NCBI GenBank assembly: GCA_039654915.1
Contig: CM077594.1
Location: 91,278,893 to 91,342,892, forward strand
Direction of reading: 5' to 3'
Source of the DNA: Aquilaria yunnanensis
Taxonomy: Eukaryota; Streptophyta; Magnoliopsida; Malvales; Thymelaeaceae
Length of the DNA: 64,000 nucleotides
The notes under the pieces were generated by a model. It made no database searches. It was not told the DNA's origin and saw only the letters and a program-made list of their open reading frames with translations. Position 1 is the stretch's first letter, and each line of letters starts with the position of its first letter. Made by a program: the position numbers and the translations under genes. Of this stretch, positions 1 to 12,110 are shown in pieces.

Positions 1-402
1 AATAATGAGAGGAGAAACAAAAAGCATAAAATCGGCCTCTCTTTTACTGCCTTTTGGTCTATGAACAAAGAATAGCTTGAATTAAATAGAGAAAGGAGAG
101 TAATCGATGGCTAGGATGTTAAAGGAAAGAACAATTGCGGACACAAGTAGCTGCTGGAAACCAAAACTGAATTGAGGAACAACCAGGTTAAGGTCTTGTA
201 TGTGCAGTTTTGGTCTAGGAAGGTAATGCAAAGGTAAAGGTTCTTCTTGTGGTTGTTGGTTGATGAATTGTTCTTCCTTATTAGTGAAGTCACTGTTATT
301 GAGCTCTGTAACCACTAATCTTTGTCTACATAGACTCAACCAAAAGAATCAAGTGAATAGATTAAGTTATACCAATGTTAGAGTTGCTTTATTGCTATCT
401 TG
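1..402. other. unassigned AT-rich sequence left of CACTA element 1
   Basis: I recognise no gene here. Short open frames on both strands (for example 82-339 minus) have no domain-like pattern. This is the left flank of the CACTA-like end that begins near 403. Confidence 0.4.
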
Positions 403-409
403 CACAACT

Positions 410-640
410 AAAAAAGGGCATTTTACAATGGCCTCACGTTGGAAATTTTCTCGTTTCCAACACGAAGCCATTGGAAACCTAGCCGTTGGTAATCAATACA
501 TTGAAAGTTATAATTCCAACAGCCCAGATGAGAGCCGTTTGAATGAATTAATTTTTTTTAGACATTTCCAATTGCTTTGGCAGTTGGAAATTTATAAATT
601 TTGTTGTTTATTCCAATGCTGTTTGTTTCAACGTTAAACT
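410..640. repeat. left subterminal repeats of CACTA element 1
   Basis: Several imperfect direct and inverted copies of a TTCCAA(C/T)GGC-like motif occur (for example near 427, 448, 468, 484, 520, 570 and 590). In CACTA elements such clustered subterminal motifs bind the element's own DNA-binding protein. They match the cluster at 7455-7880. Confidence 0.65.
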
Positions 641-891
641 GTTACAGTCCAAATGATTGTATCATATGTAGTCAAATATTCGACTGATATTACATAAATG
701 TAGTTATAAATCCATATAAAAATATACAGAATTGAAATTACATAGTTTCATTCTCTTAATAAGTGTCTGTTTGTTGATAAACACACATAGTAGCATGACA
801 TACCTGATCTAGTCTTAATCTGATCCCGAGTCATCTATATCATCTTCAGTAGGCACAGGCGGAAGAATGCTAACTGATTTACATATGTACT

Positions 892-2961
892 TGTAGCAAT
901 GTGATTTTTAGGAGACGCCACCAATCAGTTTACCTAGGTAGATTGGATACCTGTTATGGTCTGCGAGAGATCCTAAGATCGTGAGTCGGTTATGCTAAAA
1001 TAACCTTATTAAAGCGCCCAGAAATTGGTACCATGGGGTTCAGTTTTATCTTTTCTTAAATTTTGTTCTTAACCTAATCTTCGATTAAAAAATATATTTT
1101 AATGAATTTTAATTCATTTAATTCCAAACCGTGAATCTTATCAGACCAACCGGATATGGAATCCTAGACGTCCTTGAAATCTCAGAAATTTATCAAATCC
1201 ACCAAGAATTTAAAAGGAACATCTTGTTCAACCCGTGAGTCTTATCAGACCAACCGGATTCGAACGAATGATCGTCTTGAGATTTTATCAAATCACCAAG
1301 AACGACCCTTTGAAGGTCTACTAAATATCTTGTAATTTGCCTTAATTTAATCTCTTTCTAATCTCTAGGAATTTAAATTACCTAGCATAACAAATAATTC
1401 TTTTGTGTGTTATCAAATTTTAAGATGCATTATGTAAATCAAAATAAAAATAAGATGAAACTATTCTAAGAAAACTTAAAAGGAAATAAAAGAGAAACAA
1501 AGAAAAAAAATAAATATAGAAAAAAAAATTTAAATGTTAAAAAGAATTAACTTTAATTTAATTTCTTTCTAGGTGATGATGAGGTCAATAAAAATATCTG
1601 TGCAATAAAATAACCAATTGTTTTTGTGTATTATTACTTTTTAGTAACATTATGAGAATTAAAATTAACTATTCTAAAATTAAAAATAAAGAGACAAACC
1701 GAGTTAATATCCTACATTGGAATCCTGTACAAATTTAATGGCGAAGTCTAATGCATAGTCAAACGAACCAAAAAACAAACAATAAAAAAACTTGTTGTTA
1801 ATGGCCTATCTGCAAAAAGAGAAACATGTTAGTGATTTAATCAGTTAAATAAAAGATCAGAGGACTGAAGAGCAGTTTTACCCAGAAAGTCGTTTGACTG
1901 GGTCGGATGAAGCTATAAACGGGTCGGGTTCGCGGGTCACGGTCCGGATCTGGCCCGTCTCCTTCGATTCGATGGGCAGCGGTGGCGTGGCTCTGCTCGG
2001 CAGCGACGCAGCGGCCACCAGGAGGGGTTGACGGAGAGTGGAGCGGCAGCTGGGGACGCGCGGCGTCGGCGACTGGGGAGGATGAGGGGCGACGGTAGCG
2101 GCGACGGGGGCAGCTGTTACGGCAGAGCTACGAGGACGGGAAGCTGAGGTGTCAGGAGACGAAGCGTTGGGGGGCGGAAGACCAAACGTCGGCTGGAAGA
2201 AGGGAAGGCGAAGCGTCGGCAGCAGAGGGGACAAGGGTGACGGCGGTGGAGGAAGGAGTTTAGGGCTTTTTGGGGAGCTGTGCTAAAAATCAGGGGCTTG
2301 AAGCTGCAGTTTTACTTTTTTCGATGGGAGCTTAGGGTTTTCGTTTTTCCTCTCTCTCGAAATTTGGACCTATATTTATACTAGTGAGACTTTAAAAAAC
2401 GTGATTAACAATGTTTTTAGAGTTTAAACTTCATCCAAATCAAATTTGAAGAAGTTTGAATCAATTAGGATGCAATCTGGTAAAATTACTACTTTCAGTC
2501 CAACAAAACTCCCCAGCTACCTATTCTGCCCTAAGTTCTGTACGAATTTCAATTTGACCCAAAACTTCTAGGGATAGTTAGATTAGCCCAAAACTTTGCA
2601 AAAATCCCCTGATTTTCCTAGAATTCCATAAAATCGCCAGATTTGGCTCAAACTCTCTAAAATTGACAGATTTGCTATAAACTTTCGAATTTTGCTCAAA
2701 ACTTTCTAAAAATTCCCAGTTTCCTCCCAAACTTTCATTTTTTTCCCAATTTGACCCTACCAAACCTTTAAGATGTCGAATTAGTACCTAAACTAAACTA
2801 ATTCCTATTCCTACCCTAAATAAACACTTTAAACTAAAAAAAAAATCAACAACACCTCAAAAGACCAAACTACCCCTGTAAAACCAAAATGCTCCTAAAC
2901 TAATTTTCCTAATCTAAAACTTAGACAAAAGTCAATGCCCGAACAAAATTGGGTGTCAACA
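892..2961 (-). mobile_element. solo LTR (Tat/Ogre-like), flanked by GTACT duplication
   Basis: The sequence starts TGTAGCAATGTG and ends GGGTGTCAACA, with the identical pentamer GTACT immediately outside both ends (887-891 and 2962-2966). Its first 150 bp (GGAGACGCCACCAATCAG, then AAGCGCCCAGAAATTGGTACC) and its last 15 bp match the LTRs of the large element at 12111-29123, so it is a diverged relative. No internal region is present, as expected after LTR-LTR recombination. In the minus orientation the LTR begins TGTTGACACCC. It contains a GC-rich block (1890-2260) downstream of a TATA box at 2371-2380, in the right order for a promoter followed by R/U5. The 118-codon minus ORF in the GC block is probably not a gene. 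Confidence 0.9.
2371..2380 (-). promoter_or_regulatory. TATA box of the solo LTR
   Basis: On the minus strand the sequence reads TATAAATATAGG. It lies inside the LTR about 100 bp upstream of the GC-rich block, consistent with the element's own RNA polymerase II promoter and with a minus-strand orientation. Confidence 0.5.
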
Positions 2962-3299
2962 GTACTCCAGCTCAGCTAGTTGTCTCCTCTTAAGATGATC
3001 CAGCTTCCGCTCATAATATGATACTTGTTGTGCGGTATGCTCCGCTACCATTCGCTCTATTTGTTCAGTAAACTCTCGTGTCTGAATGACATCAACATGT
3101 GCTGCAGGAGTATTCCCCGGTCGTCGTTGTCCAACCACAACATGTTGTTTGATCTAAGGCCAAATACACGCTCTTTCTTCCTGCCACCAGCAGCTGTACT
3201 CATAATCGCAACCTCATCAATGTCATGTGTGCCTCCTTCCTCATTCATTTACTACGTTTGTTCCTTGATCTTAGCAGTATAGTATATAAAGAAAAAAAT

Positions 3300-5830
3300 G
3301 TATTATTATTATAGTAAAGTATATAAAGAAAATAGGTGTTATGGCTCTTATTCGAGAAACAGCTTCATCTCCTTATAATTTAGTAAGACATATACAGTAG
3401 CGACCCTCATTTCATTATCATCAAGATATCGATATCTTAATACACTATATGGACGACCCGAGTATCTAAAGATAGACCACAATGATTCATCATATGGTCT
3501 TGGTTTGTCATCATCATTCCGAGGTACTCTAGTTGCCATATGTGGAATATAAGATTCAAAGTAATGAGAGCAAAATATAGAGGTCTCCTTAATTAGATAG
3601 GCTTTACAAATTGAACCCTCTACATGAACCTTATTTGATACCTTCATTTTGAGGTCATGCATACAACGCTCAAATTTGTACTTCTACCTATATTGAACGG
3701 GGCCTCTAACCCTTACTTTGTAAGGCAGGTGAACCAGCAAATGTTCCATCGAATCAAAAAAAGTAAGTGGAAAAATTCTTTCCAACTTGTAGAGTATGAC
3801 AAGAATATTGGCTTCCAACTGGACCATGTGATTCACATCTAACTCTGGAGAGCATAAATCTCAGAAGAATTGGCTTAACTCGGTCAACGGTTTTCATATA
3901 TTTTCAGGTATCGCTTTAAGGGCTATTGGGAGGATCCTATACATCATTACATAACAATCATGGCTTTTCATACCAAACATATGACTTACATTACTGTCAA
4001 CACACCTCCTAAGGTTCGATGTATAACCGTCTGAGAGTCTAAGTGTTTTAACCCAATTTAGCACAGCAGATCTCTGCTGTGTGTTTAATGTAAAATTGGC
4101 TTTAGGTTTGAATGCTCAGCTGTCGACTTGAGGAATTAAATTTAGCTTTGATCGATTGCACAGCATCTCAGGTCCTTACGAGCCTTCATGTTGTCCTTAG
4201 TTTTATTCCTCACATCCATCACTGTATTCCATATATTGTCAAACACATTCTTCTCTATATGCATCACATCCAAATTATGCGGATTAAATTATTCTTCCAG
4301 TAAGGCAACTCCCACAAAATACTTTGTTTTGTCAAATTATAAGTTCTACTATAACCTGGTATGGTAAAAACCTGTGCATTGTGAACTACAGATGGCAAAT
4401 TTGAGATACATTCAAATATTGTTTTAGGCGGAAAACGCTCAGGAAGCAATGATTTCTCAACTTTTCCTTTCTTAAAGGCAACTCTGTTTCTTCTATTTGG
4501 GTGATCCAACTCAAGAAATTGCCAATGACAATCAAAGAAGGAAGTTTTCCTCCTGTGCTCAAGCTGGAAGGCTTTACTATAATCAATGCAAATAGGGCAC
4601 GATAACTTCCCATGAGTCATCCATCTAGACAACATCCCATAAGCCGGGAAGTCATTTATGGTCCACAAAATTGAAGCTCGGAGCTGAAAATTTTGTTTCA
4701 GTGAAACATCTCATGTTTCAACACCATCCTCCCACAACTGATTCAATTAATCAATAAGAGGTTGTAAATACACATCAATATTTTGACGTAGACTCCGAGG
4801 GCTCGGTATCTATGCAGTTAAAAACATATATGGTTTCTTCATACACATCCACGGTGGCAAATTATACGGAGTAACAATGACCAGCCAACATGAATATTGT
4901 TTACCAGAGTTTCCAAATGGAACAAAGCTATCAGAACAAACTCCAAGGTGAACATTTTGAGGCTCCGCAGCAAACCACGGATACGTGGAATCAAAATGCT
5001 TTTATGCCTCCACATTTGAAGGATGTTTTAAAACATTTGGCTCGGATCGATGCTCACTGTGCCACCTCATGTGCTCTGCAGTTGAAAGTGAAGCATATAG
5101 TTGCTAAAGGCGAAGAGTTAGTGGTAAATGGTGCATGGTCTTTCTTGCTCTATCTTTACCCCTTCCAACTTTTCTCAGCTTAAACCGAGATTCACCGCAA
5201 AACTTGCAGTATGTAGCATCTTTATCATTATTCCAAAACAACATGTAGTCGTTAACACAAGCATTAATTTCAAGATGCGCAAGACCAAGTTGTGAAACTA
5301 ATTTCTTCATCTCATACCAATTGGATGGCATCTTGTTGTCACTTAGCTGTGTCTCTTTCATTAAGGCCGCGATACCATCAAAACATCCTTTTGGTATGTG
5401 ATATTCTGCTTTAAGATTTAACAAACGAACTGCAGCAGACAGTTCAAAATACGTATCACATTTATCCCATAGCGGTGTAGTCGCCGAGTACAATAAATTA
5501 GCAAATCGTCTAAAAGCTTCATTAGGTTGTTCATTGACTTTAGTGAAATTCTGATGGAAACTTGGTCCGACTGCATCAAATACCATTCGAGTGTATGGGT
5601 TTACATTTGAACTATACTCATATTGCTCATACCAATCATAATTATGAAACGGCTAATGCGGAGGGTCATTAAACGGCTCCATATGAGCTGTCCAGTTGGT
5701 ATAATAAGGCATGAAACCCCATTTGTATAAATGAACTCTAACGTCAGCACAATCCTTAAACCTTAAATTTTTACATCTCCTACATGGGCAACGTATTTTG
5801 TTTCCATCCATATGGCCTGGATTACTACAG
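3300..5830 (-). pseudogene. CACTA TNP2-type transposase, multiply interrupted
   Basis: Minus-strand fragments in order match plant En/Spm TNP2 (Transposase_21 family). 5586-5104 carries the N-terminal part (AFRRFANLLYSATTPLWDKC, then INACVNDYMLFW and YCKFCG). 5090-4680 carries segments such as EHMRWHSEHR, YPWFAAEPQNV and VIVTPYNLPPWMCMK. 4668-4264 carries WTINDFPAYGMLSRWMTHGK and FDCHWQFLELDHP. 4260-4140 reads LDVMHIEKNVFDNIW. 3662-3348 is the C-terminal region with VEGSICKAYLIKE. In-frame stops are visible near 5000, 4815, 4745 and 4710, and the frame changes between blocks, so no functional protein can be made. The start codon and any introns are not resolved. Confidence 0.88.
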
Positions 5831-5839
5831 GCAAATGTT

Positions 5840-6120
5840 ATGAACTGCTCAACCCCTGTCTCTCACTTCTCTTTGTACCCAACTCGCCCAGGTAAAAAAT
5901 GAGTACTATATATCCAACTATGTTCTTGTTCCATAAAGTCCTACCAATGCAAATTATATATTTACCTTTATGACATCTTGAAAAGCATGAACAATTAAAA
6001 TTAATTTCATAAATTAAAAAAATTAAAACTTAAATCCACGAATTGCATATATCAATAGCCAACATATTATTTTCAAATGCATGCATTAGTATTTCACTTA
6101 ATTAAACAATGTAAGTTAAA
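5840..6120. other. non-coding CACTA interior
   Basis: AT-rich sequence upstream of the transposase pseudogene. It probably holds the 5' exon or leader, because GGAAACAAAATACGTTGCCC-like cysteine-rich coding potential fades out near 5830. No further feature seen. Confidence 0.35.
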
Positions 6121-6129
6121 ACTAACAAT

Positions 6130-6385
6130 GCATATTTAGGATTTAGGGTTTAGCTAGGGTTAATATTACTTAGGTTTAAGGTTTCGAGTTTAGGGGAATA
6201 TAATTAGAGTTTAGGGTTTATAGGCTGTTTAAGGATATGGGTTTAGGGTTTGTATTTAAGGTTTAGGGTTTATGCTTTAGGGATATAGATTTAGTGTTTA
6301 GGGTTTAGGGTTTAGCGGTATAGAATTAGAGTCTAGAGTTAATGCTAGTTAGGCTTAAGGTTAATTAATTAGAGTTTAGGGATAT
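6130..6385 (+). repeat. degenerate telomere-like (TTTAGGG)n tract
   Basis: GGGTTTAGGG, TTTAGGGTTTA and related heptamer variants recur more than a dozen times over about 250 bp, interspersed with point changes and short insertions. The unit equals the plant telomere repeat TTTAGGG. It is internal to the CACTA element and heavily mutated. Confidence 0.7.
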
Positions 6386-6566
6386 AATGTATCATATATT
6401 ATAACGTATGTATCATTTATAGTATAATGTATCATATATAATCAAACATATTATTATTATTACATATATGATATATTATTATTAATATATAAATAATTTA
6501 TATATCCCTAACACATTAACTAGTTTTGGTATTAATACATATTGTAAGCGTGGATCTCCTTAATGA

Positions 6567-6567
<1 letters not shown>

Positions 6568-6604
<37 letters not shown>

Positions 6605-6631
6605 TACTACTACTACTGCTGCTGCTGCTAT

Positions 6632-6669
<38 letters not shown>

Positions 6670-6675
6670 TACTAC

Positions 6676-6709
<34 letters not shown>

Positions 6710-6712
6710 TAC
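6568..6712 (+). repeat. compound trinucleotide microsatellite
   Basis: A run of about 12 TTA units is followed by (CTA)n, (CTG)4, (CTA)n and (TTA)n. The long leucine/tyrosine reading frame over it is an artefact of the trinucleotide period. Confidence 0.95.
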
Positions 6713-7454
6713 ATATATTATATTAAAATTCAAACTTAATCAAACAAACTTATTTAAATATAACAATATTGTACCTTTATATTAATTCCATAACTTAAAA
6801 AATTTTAAAAATAAATCCAATTAAACAATGTTAGTTAAACTAACAATATACTAATTTCACACATAAATATACTACCCAATTAAGCAACTGAAATAAAAAT
6901 AATTATATCGTAATTTTAATTTAATCCCGAAATTCCAAAAATTAACAAAATCGGAAAAAATTCTAGACTTTAATGGGTAACCTAAATACTTCACTTCCAA
7001 CCATCAACAACTACAAATCACATACATTTCACATATTTCAAACCAAATTAACATTACATGGCTCGTATTTAATGCATTTTTTTATTAAAAAATTAAAAAA
7101 ATGAGAAAATAAGTATTATACCAACTTATCTCAAATCTGAAAATTAGCTTCGTTCAAATGCGTGGGAATGCCTTTCAATCTGGCACAACAAGCAAAATCT
7201 TGCACCCATTATCATGGTAAACTTCAAAGCATAAAAAAACCCAAAAATCCGACACGAAAAAGAAAAAAAATAAGAGAAACTAACCAACAGATCTACAAGT
7301 TTAATCCCCAGAAAAGACGATGCAGACGTCGATCCAGCTGCTTCTACCATGCCTTAAGCTAGAAACGTGAAGTGTGTGCGTGTGGGAGACGAAGAGAGAT
7401 GAAGGAGTGAGCACAAATGAAATGAATCAGATCTAGAGGAAGGAGGCGATTTAA
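6713..7454. other. non-coding CACTA interior
   Basis: AT-rich sequence followed at about 7370-7450 by a purine-rich GAAGAGAGATGAAGGAG-like stretch next to the subterminal repeats. In a CACTA element with a minus-strand transposase this is where the promoter and leader would lie. No TATA box can be singled out. Confidence 0.3.
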
Positions 7455-7880
7455 AATGTTACTTTCCAACGGCCTAGGTTATTGAAAAAAAGAATCAATA
7501 CGCAACGTTTAACTTAATGAGTTTCCAACGGCCTAAGCCGTTGGAAATTGGAAACAGCTAACTAATGATCTTAAATATTTTCCAACGGCTTAAGCCATTG
7601 GAAACATGAAGCAATAGAATTAAAAGTTTTTCAATGGCTGAAGTTGTTGGAAAAAAAACTACTTTCCAACGACTACAGCAGTTGGAAACACTAAGTATGA
7701 ATTGTCCATCTCAAACATATATTTTCCAACGGCTCAAGCCATTAGAAAGAGCATATCCATAACACATAATTTAATTTCGGAATTGTTCCAACGGTTGGAC
7801 CGTTGGAAATTTTTTTGGATTTTCTCCAGCAGCCTTGTGCATTGGAAATTTTCAACGGTTTGGCCGTTGGATACCTATAT
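7455..7880. repeat. right subterminal repeats of CACTA element 1
   Basis: About ten imperfect copies, in both orientations, of TTTCCAACGGCNNAAGCCGTTGG-type units. Many are near-palindromes (for example GGCCTAAGCC at 7530-7539 and CGGTTTGGCCG at 7856-7866). They correspond to the left cluster at 410-640. Confidence 0.8.
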
Positions 7881-8847
7881 AATATTAGCTTTTAAATAAA
7901 ATTGGTTATAGGTGAAAAAAATTTAAAAATAAAAGTAAATTATTTTAAATTAATTTAATTTAAATTAAAACGAATTGGGGGCGTAAATTTGATCTGAGAT
8001 AAGTTTATTATCAAATCCCTTTCATCTCTAAGACAGAGAGAGTACGAGCATTGCATGTCGACCATTTAGTTCTTAGCCGATAAAACAACAGTAATGCTGT
8101 TGTGGTACACAGTCTCCATTTATTGTACTGTCACTAGCTTTATGGCCTAACATGTTTACATTTGCAGGGAGATCAAACTCACGCGCTTATGACTGAATTC
8201 CTGGGTCCAGTCAGCTTGAATATACAGCAATAAAGCAGAACCAGGAAAAGGCATTCGAGTAAATTTTTCAGAAATCATTTGTTTTCTGAACCTCTAAATT
8301 CTGGTTTCGATATTTCTACACATGTATGATATATAGGAGCTGCTAGTACATGATAGATAATATGGTTTTTTTTATTTTCTTTTTTCATAAGTTTGGTATT
8401 TAATTAAGCCCATCGATAAAGCTGTTATCCAAAACCTATAGACCTACAAGAAGAATAAATTTGTTAATATAAGCAAGCAAGATTTGGAGCTTGGTTAGTT
8501 TTATGATTCTTATTCTAAACTTGTAACTCTTTGTTGTTATATTTAAATGCAAAATAAAGCCATGTATAGCCATGTTTGGTATTTGAGCGAAGCATTAGTT
8601 GGAAATGATAGACTTCTTTATGAGTTTATTTTCTTACTTGTCTTGATATTCTTAAATGAGCAAACACTTGGGTATAAATATTCAAAACATTTTCTTATTA
8701 TTTTTTTATAAATGTATTGTATTCCTATAAGCTAGTTACTTAGCTATTCTGGATGACTAAGAGGAAATCCATTTGCAATAGATTCCTGATGCTTTGAGTG
8801 ATTAAAATGGTTCTCTTGAAGGTTTGCAGTGATCCCTAATAGCTGAT
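7881..8847. other. unassigned sequence between two CACTA elements
   Basis: Around 8161-8235 a TTTGCAG acceptor-like site is followed by a 21-codon open stretch (GDQTHALMTEFLGPVSLNIQ) ending in TAA. This could be the last exon of an old gene on the plus strand, but I cannot identify it and see no upstream exons. The rest is AT-rich without visible structure. Confidence 0.25.
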
Positions 8848-8867
8848 CACTTCTAAAAAAATATTAT

Positions 8868-9800
8868 TTAGCGACGGTTTAATTAGCAACGGCTAAAAAT
8901 AATCACAAATTAACGACGGCAAATAGTCATTAAAAGTCAGATGAAAGTTTAGCAGCGGTTGACGGTCGTTAATCAAGCTGTCGCTAATTTTAGCGAGGGG
9001 TTCAAAAATTACATACAGCTTGCCTTTGGCAATATTCCAAAGACCAGCGACGACTAACTATTACTATCTTTTAATGAGATTTTTATTCCATTTTCTTTTC
9101 ATTTGTTTCGATAATGATAAATTTCAATTGCTTTTGGTTTCTTTTTCGATGAAAATGTATGGATCAATGGATCCATGTGTGTATAAAAAAATATTATAAT
9201 TTAAGATAAATTTTTGTTTTATGGTTAAAAAATTTATTACTTTGGTTATTTTTCTAAAAATGAACGAACAAAGTTTTAAAAGTGATGGCTAGCTATCACA
9301 AACTTATGGAGACGGCTTGCTGCCCTCACTAAGTTAGCGAAGGTTAGCCGTCATAAAATTATGATTATAATTAGTAAAGGCTTGCCGTCACTAAATTTAC
9401 TGACGGCTTACCCTCGCTTATTTAGCAAAGGCTAGTCGTCATTAAATTATAGATAGTACTAGTGATAGCTTACCCTCGCTAATTTAGTGACGGCTTGCCC
9501 TCACTAATTTAGCGAAGGCTAGCCGTCACTAAATTATAGATAGTGCCAGTGATTGCTTATCTTTGCTAATTTAGTGACGGTTAATCATCACTAAATTTAG
9601 TGACGGTTTGCCCTCACCAATTTAGCGATGGTTAGTCATCGCTAAAATTTAGTAATGATTTACCATCGCTAAAATCCTAAATATTAGTGATGGTTAGCCT
9701 TCGCTAAATTTAGTGACGATTTACCATCGCTAAAATCCTAAATATTAGCGACAGTTAGCCTTCGCTAAGTATCAGTCAGATTTTGCGACACGTAGCCCTC
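8868..9800. repeat. left subterminal repeats of CACTA element 2
   Basis: More than twenty copies, alternating in orientation, of a roughly 20-30 bp unit built on TTTAGTGACGG / CCGTCACTAAATT. Variants read TAGCGAAGGCTAGCCGTCAC and TTTAGCGATGGTTAG. A flanking segment with ATGGATCAATGGATCCATGT near 9160 recurs in altered form near 9846, indicating a local duplication. Confidence 0.85.
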
Positions 9801-12110
9801 ACTAATATATATGAGTTCCAACTCTTAGGGTTTTTTTATTCAGATATATGGATTAATGGATCTATGTGTTTATGGAAAAAAAAATTATAATTTAGGTTAA
9901 AAATTAATTTATCTCAATTATTTTTCTAGAAAAGAAAAAAGAGAAGTGAAAATCTCTTAAATTTCAACTGATTTTTGCCAAGCCTTAGCAATATTAATTT
10001 CTTGATTAGTGATCATAATATTAGTTATTTATATATAAAAAGAACCTTAAATAAAATTTATAATTTTTTTCATAAAAAAATACATGAACAAAATTTAAAA
10101 AATAATGGCCAAGTAGTGCAAGTGAGTAGTGACGGCTCCCCCTCGGTTTATCTTCAGGCAACGATTGAGCCGTCGCTTAGTTAAAAAAGTTTTAAAGTCT
10201 CGCTGGCTTTCTCATTGCCAAACAAAATGCAACTCTCTTTCATAAAAACAATGCCAAATTGCCATGCCCTTGAAGACCTTGGATGGGGATTTCAAAATTA
10301 GAGAGGCTAATGTGATAATGGGAGTGAGTTGATCTTCTTCGCACACTCGACAGTGGCCTAGGAAACACCGGGAAGTTCCAATCTACTTGACCGGTTGGGG
10401 ATTTATCTTCAATTATTCTTCGATTTGTAATCAATTTGTTATTGACTTCTCTTCGATTTTTCTTCGATTTGTGTTCAATTAGAGTGAGCATCGGATTCGG
10501 AAAAGAAATCAAAGTTTCTTAACGACCAGAAAGAAAATGATCAAGATTGCAAATGCTGAGCAGCCATAGTCTTCTCTTCAGATGAGGTAGGGGAATTCGA
10601 TTCCTGGCACATCCATCTCTCCTCCACTATAAACCAAATCCGCACCCTACTACCATTTCTGGGTTTCGGTTGAACTCGAAACCCATCGCTGCTAATTTCA
10701 ACATCTCTGAGCTGTGGAGCTTTCTAGGTACTACAGTTACATCATCGTCTCTGACAGGCCTTTTGTGGGTTTCCAAGATACTTGTACCCTCAAAATCCTC
10801 AAAGGGGATTTAGTGGTCCATCGATGGCTCATCTGATGCTATTGTCAATTCTCTCGCTTTCCTTCTATCTCGCCTCTATGTTTTTGCGCAATGGTTGTTC
10901 TTGTCTTGCGTTTTATATTCTAGGAATTCAAATAGCTAAACTGGTAAATCTGTCGTAGAAACTAGAACCTGGATTTTGTACTTCTATTGTTATTATTTGT
11001 TAAATTTGTTTTTCCGTGGTACACATTATAAGGACTTAGGCGCATCTTTCTACATTTAATTTGCAATGGATTCTCAACTAGTTATGTTTATTTTAGTTTA
11101 GTAGTTCTACCAACACTTAGTCAGGCTGTTGAATCCATAACAAAATTACCGTCTGGCTATAATAACTAGGCTCTATGCTAAATGCATTGCTTTTGGTATT
11201 TGTTGAATTTCTCATCTTAAGTGCTGCTGACCCTTTGGTGTTAATGTTTTTCTATTGAATCTGGAATTCCTATCCGCCTTTAATTTGAAAGCTGTTGTCT
11301 TGGAGTAGGACACTGCTGTCATTGGCAACTGATTACTTCTAAATTTATAATGTTATACTCCCTCTGTCCCATAAATTTTGATACATTTGAATTTTTGTTG
11401 TATTTTGACTCAATTTTATTCATATTATTGTTTATTAAAAAATATATATTTAGAAACTACATATCTTGAATTATCATTCATATATAAAAATTTTGTATTT
11501 ATATATTAAAATATTAAAAATAAAAAATTATAGATTAATTTCAAAAAACAAGTTGAGCAAAATTTTTGGGACAGAGGGAGTAACTGATTTTCTGACATTG
11601 ACGTGATCAAATTACTGTCTTCCTATAGTAATTATGCTGTATGCTAAATGCATTGCAGTTAAGTTGGCATCTGTACAGCAGGTGTGATATATTATTATTG
11701 TAATTCTGTATTATTATTATTCTTTATCTTTTATCATAGTACCAACCATGTGGCCCTCATGATATTAATTATGTTCATCCAAGAAAGCAGTTGCTGCCAA
11801 TGAGTAAAATCTTTTGGCTGAATTGCCAATGGCATCCCTATGGCAAGCAAGTGGGAAGACTCTACCAACTGCACCAAAGTCTAACAGTTAGGTACTATTC
11901 ATCACCGAACTAGGTGACATTAGGAAAGTATTTTCTAACATGTACTTGTATTACTACTATTAAGACTGTACATTTGTGAAAATACATTCTGATACTGTAT
12001 GCGTGTGTATGTGTAAAATATTTCAGATTAATGGAAATAACTTATGTTTATGGTTTTCAGAAGTGTATGGTATTACTTTGGATTAATGGGAACTAATTTT
12101 GTTTCTGGTT
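9801..12110. other. interior of CACTA element 2, possible captured host DNA
   Basis: From about 10200 the base composition becomes more genic. Stretches such as 10230-10560 and 10600-10880 look like former exon sequence, but every frame is short and I recognise no protein. It also contains one more subterminal-type motif (10128-10180, GTGACGGCTCCCCCTCGG) and the MITE at 11358. No function assigned. Confidence 0.3.
11358..11580. mobile_element. Stowaway-type MITE with TA duplication
   Basis: Terminal inverted repeats CTCCCTCTGTCCCATAAATTT and TTTTGGGACAGAGGGAG enclose 223 bp of AT-rich sequence, flanked by TA on each side (11356-11357 and 11581-11582). This is the standard structure of a Tc1/mariner-derived Stowaway element. 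Confidence 0.92.

Larger units (their letters stand above)
815..3248 (-). pseudogene. second CACTA ORF (Transposase_24-like), interrupted by a solo LTR
   Basis: Minus-strand reading from about 3248 gives MSTAAGGRKKERVFGL and, after a frame change near 3135, a charged coiled-coil-like stretch (FTEQIERMVAEHTAQQVSYY) typical of the C-terminal part of plant En/Spm second proteins. At 2962 the frame is broken by the solo LTR. If the LTR and one copy of its 5-bp duplication are skipped, the same frame continues from 886 downwards through an acidic tail and reaches TAA at 815-817. So the LTR landed about 24 codons before the stop. The frame change near 3135 shows the gene is dead in any case. Family assignment is by eye. 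Confidence 0.6.
403..7880 (-). mobile_element. CACTA (En/Spm) DNA transposon, decayed, with nested solo LTR
   Basis: The left end starts with CACAACTAAAAAAGGGCATT (403-422), close to the usual CACTACAAGAAA type of CACTA terminus. It runs directly into repeats of the TTTCCAACGGC / GCCGTTGGAAA type. The same subterminal repeats return at 7455-7880, and a TNP2-type transposase pseudogene on the minus strand lies between. I did not find a matching right terminal inverted repeat beyond 7880, so the right boundary is approximate and the end may be deleted. A solo LTR at 892-2961 is inserted in the element. Much of 5850-7450 is non-coding AT-rich sequence with a telomere-like tract and a compound microsatellite. 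Confidence 0.72.

Noticed and set aside
6526..6726. Poly-leucine/poly-tyrosine ORF
   Set aside because: It is a translation of the TTA/CTA/CTG microsatellite.
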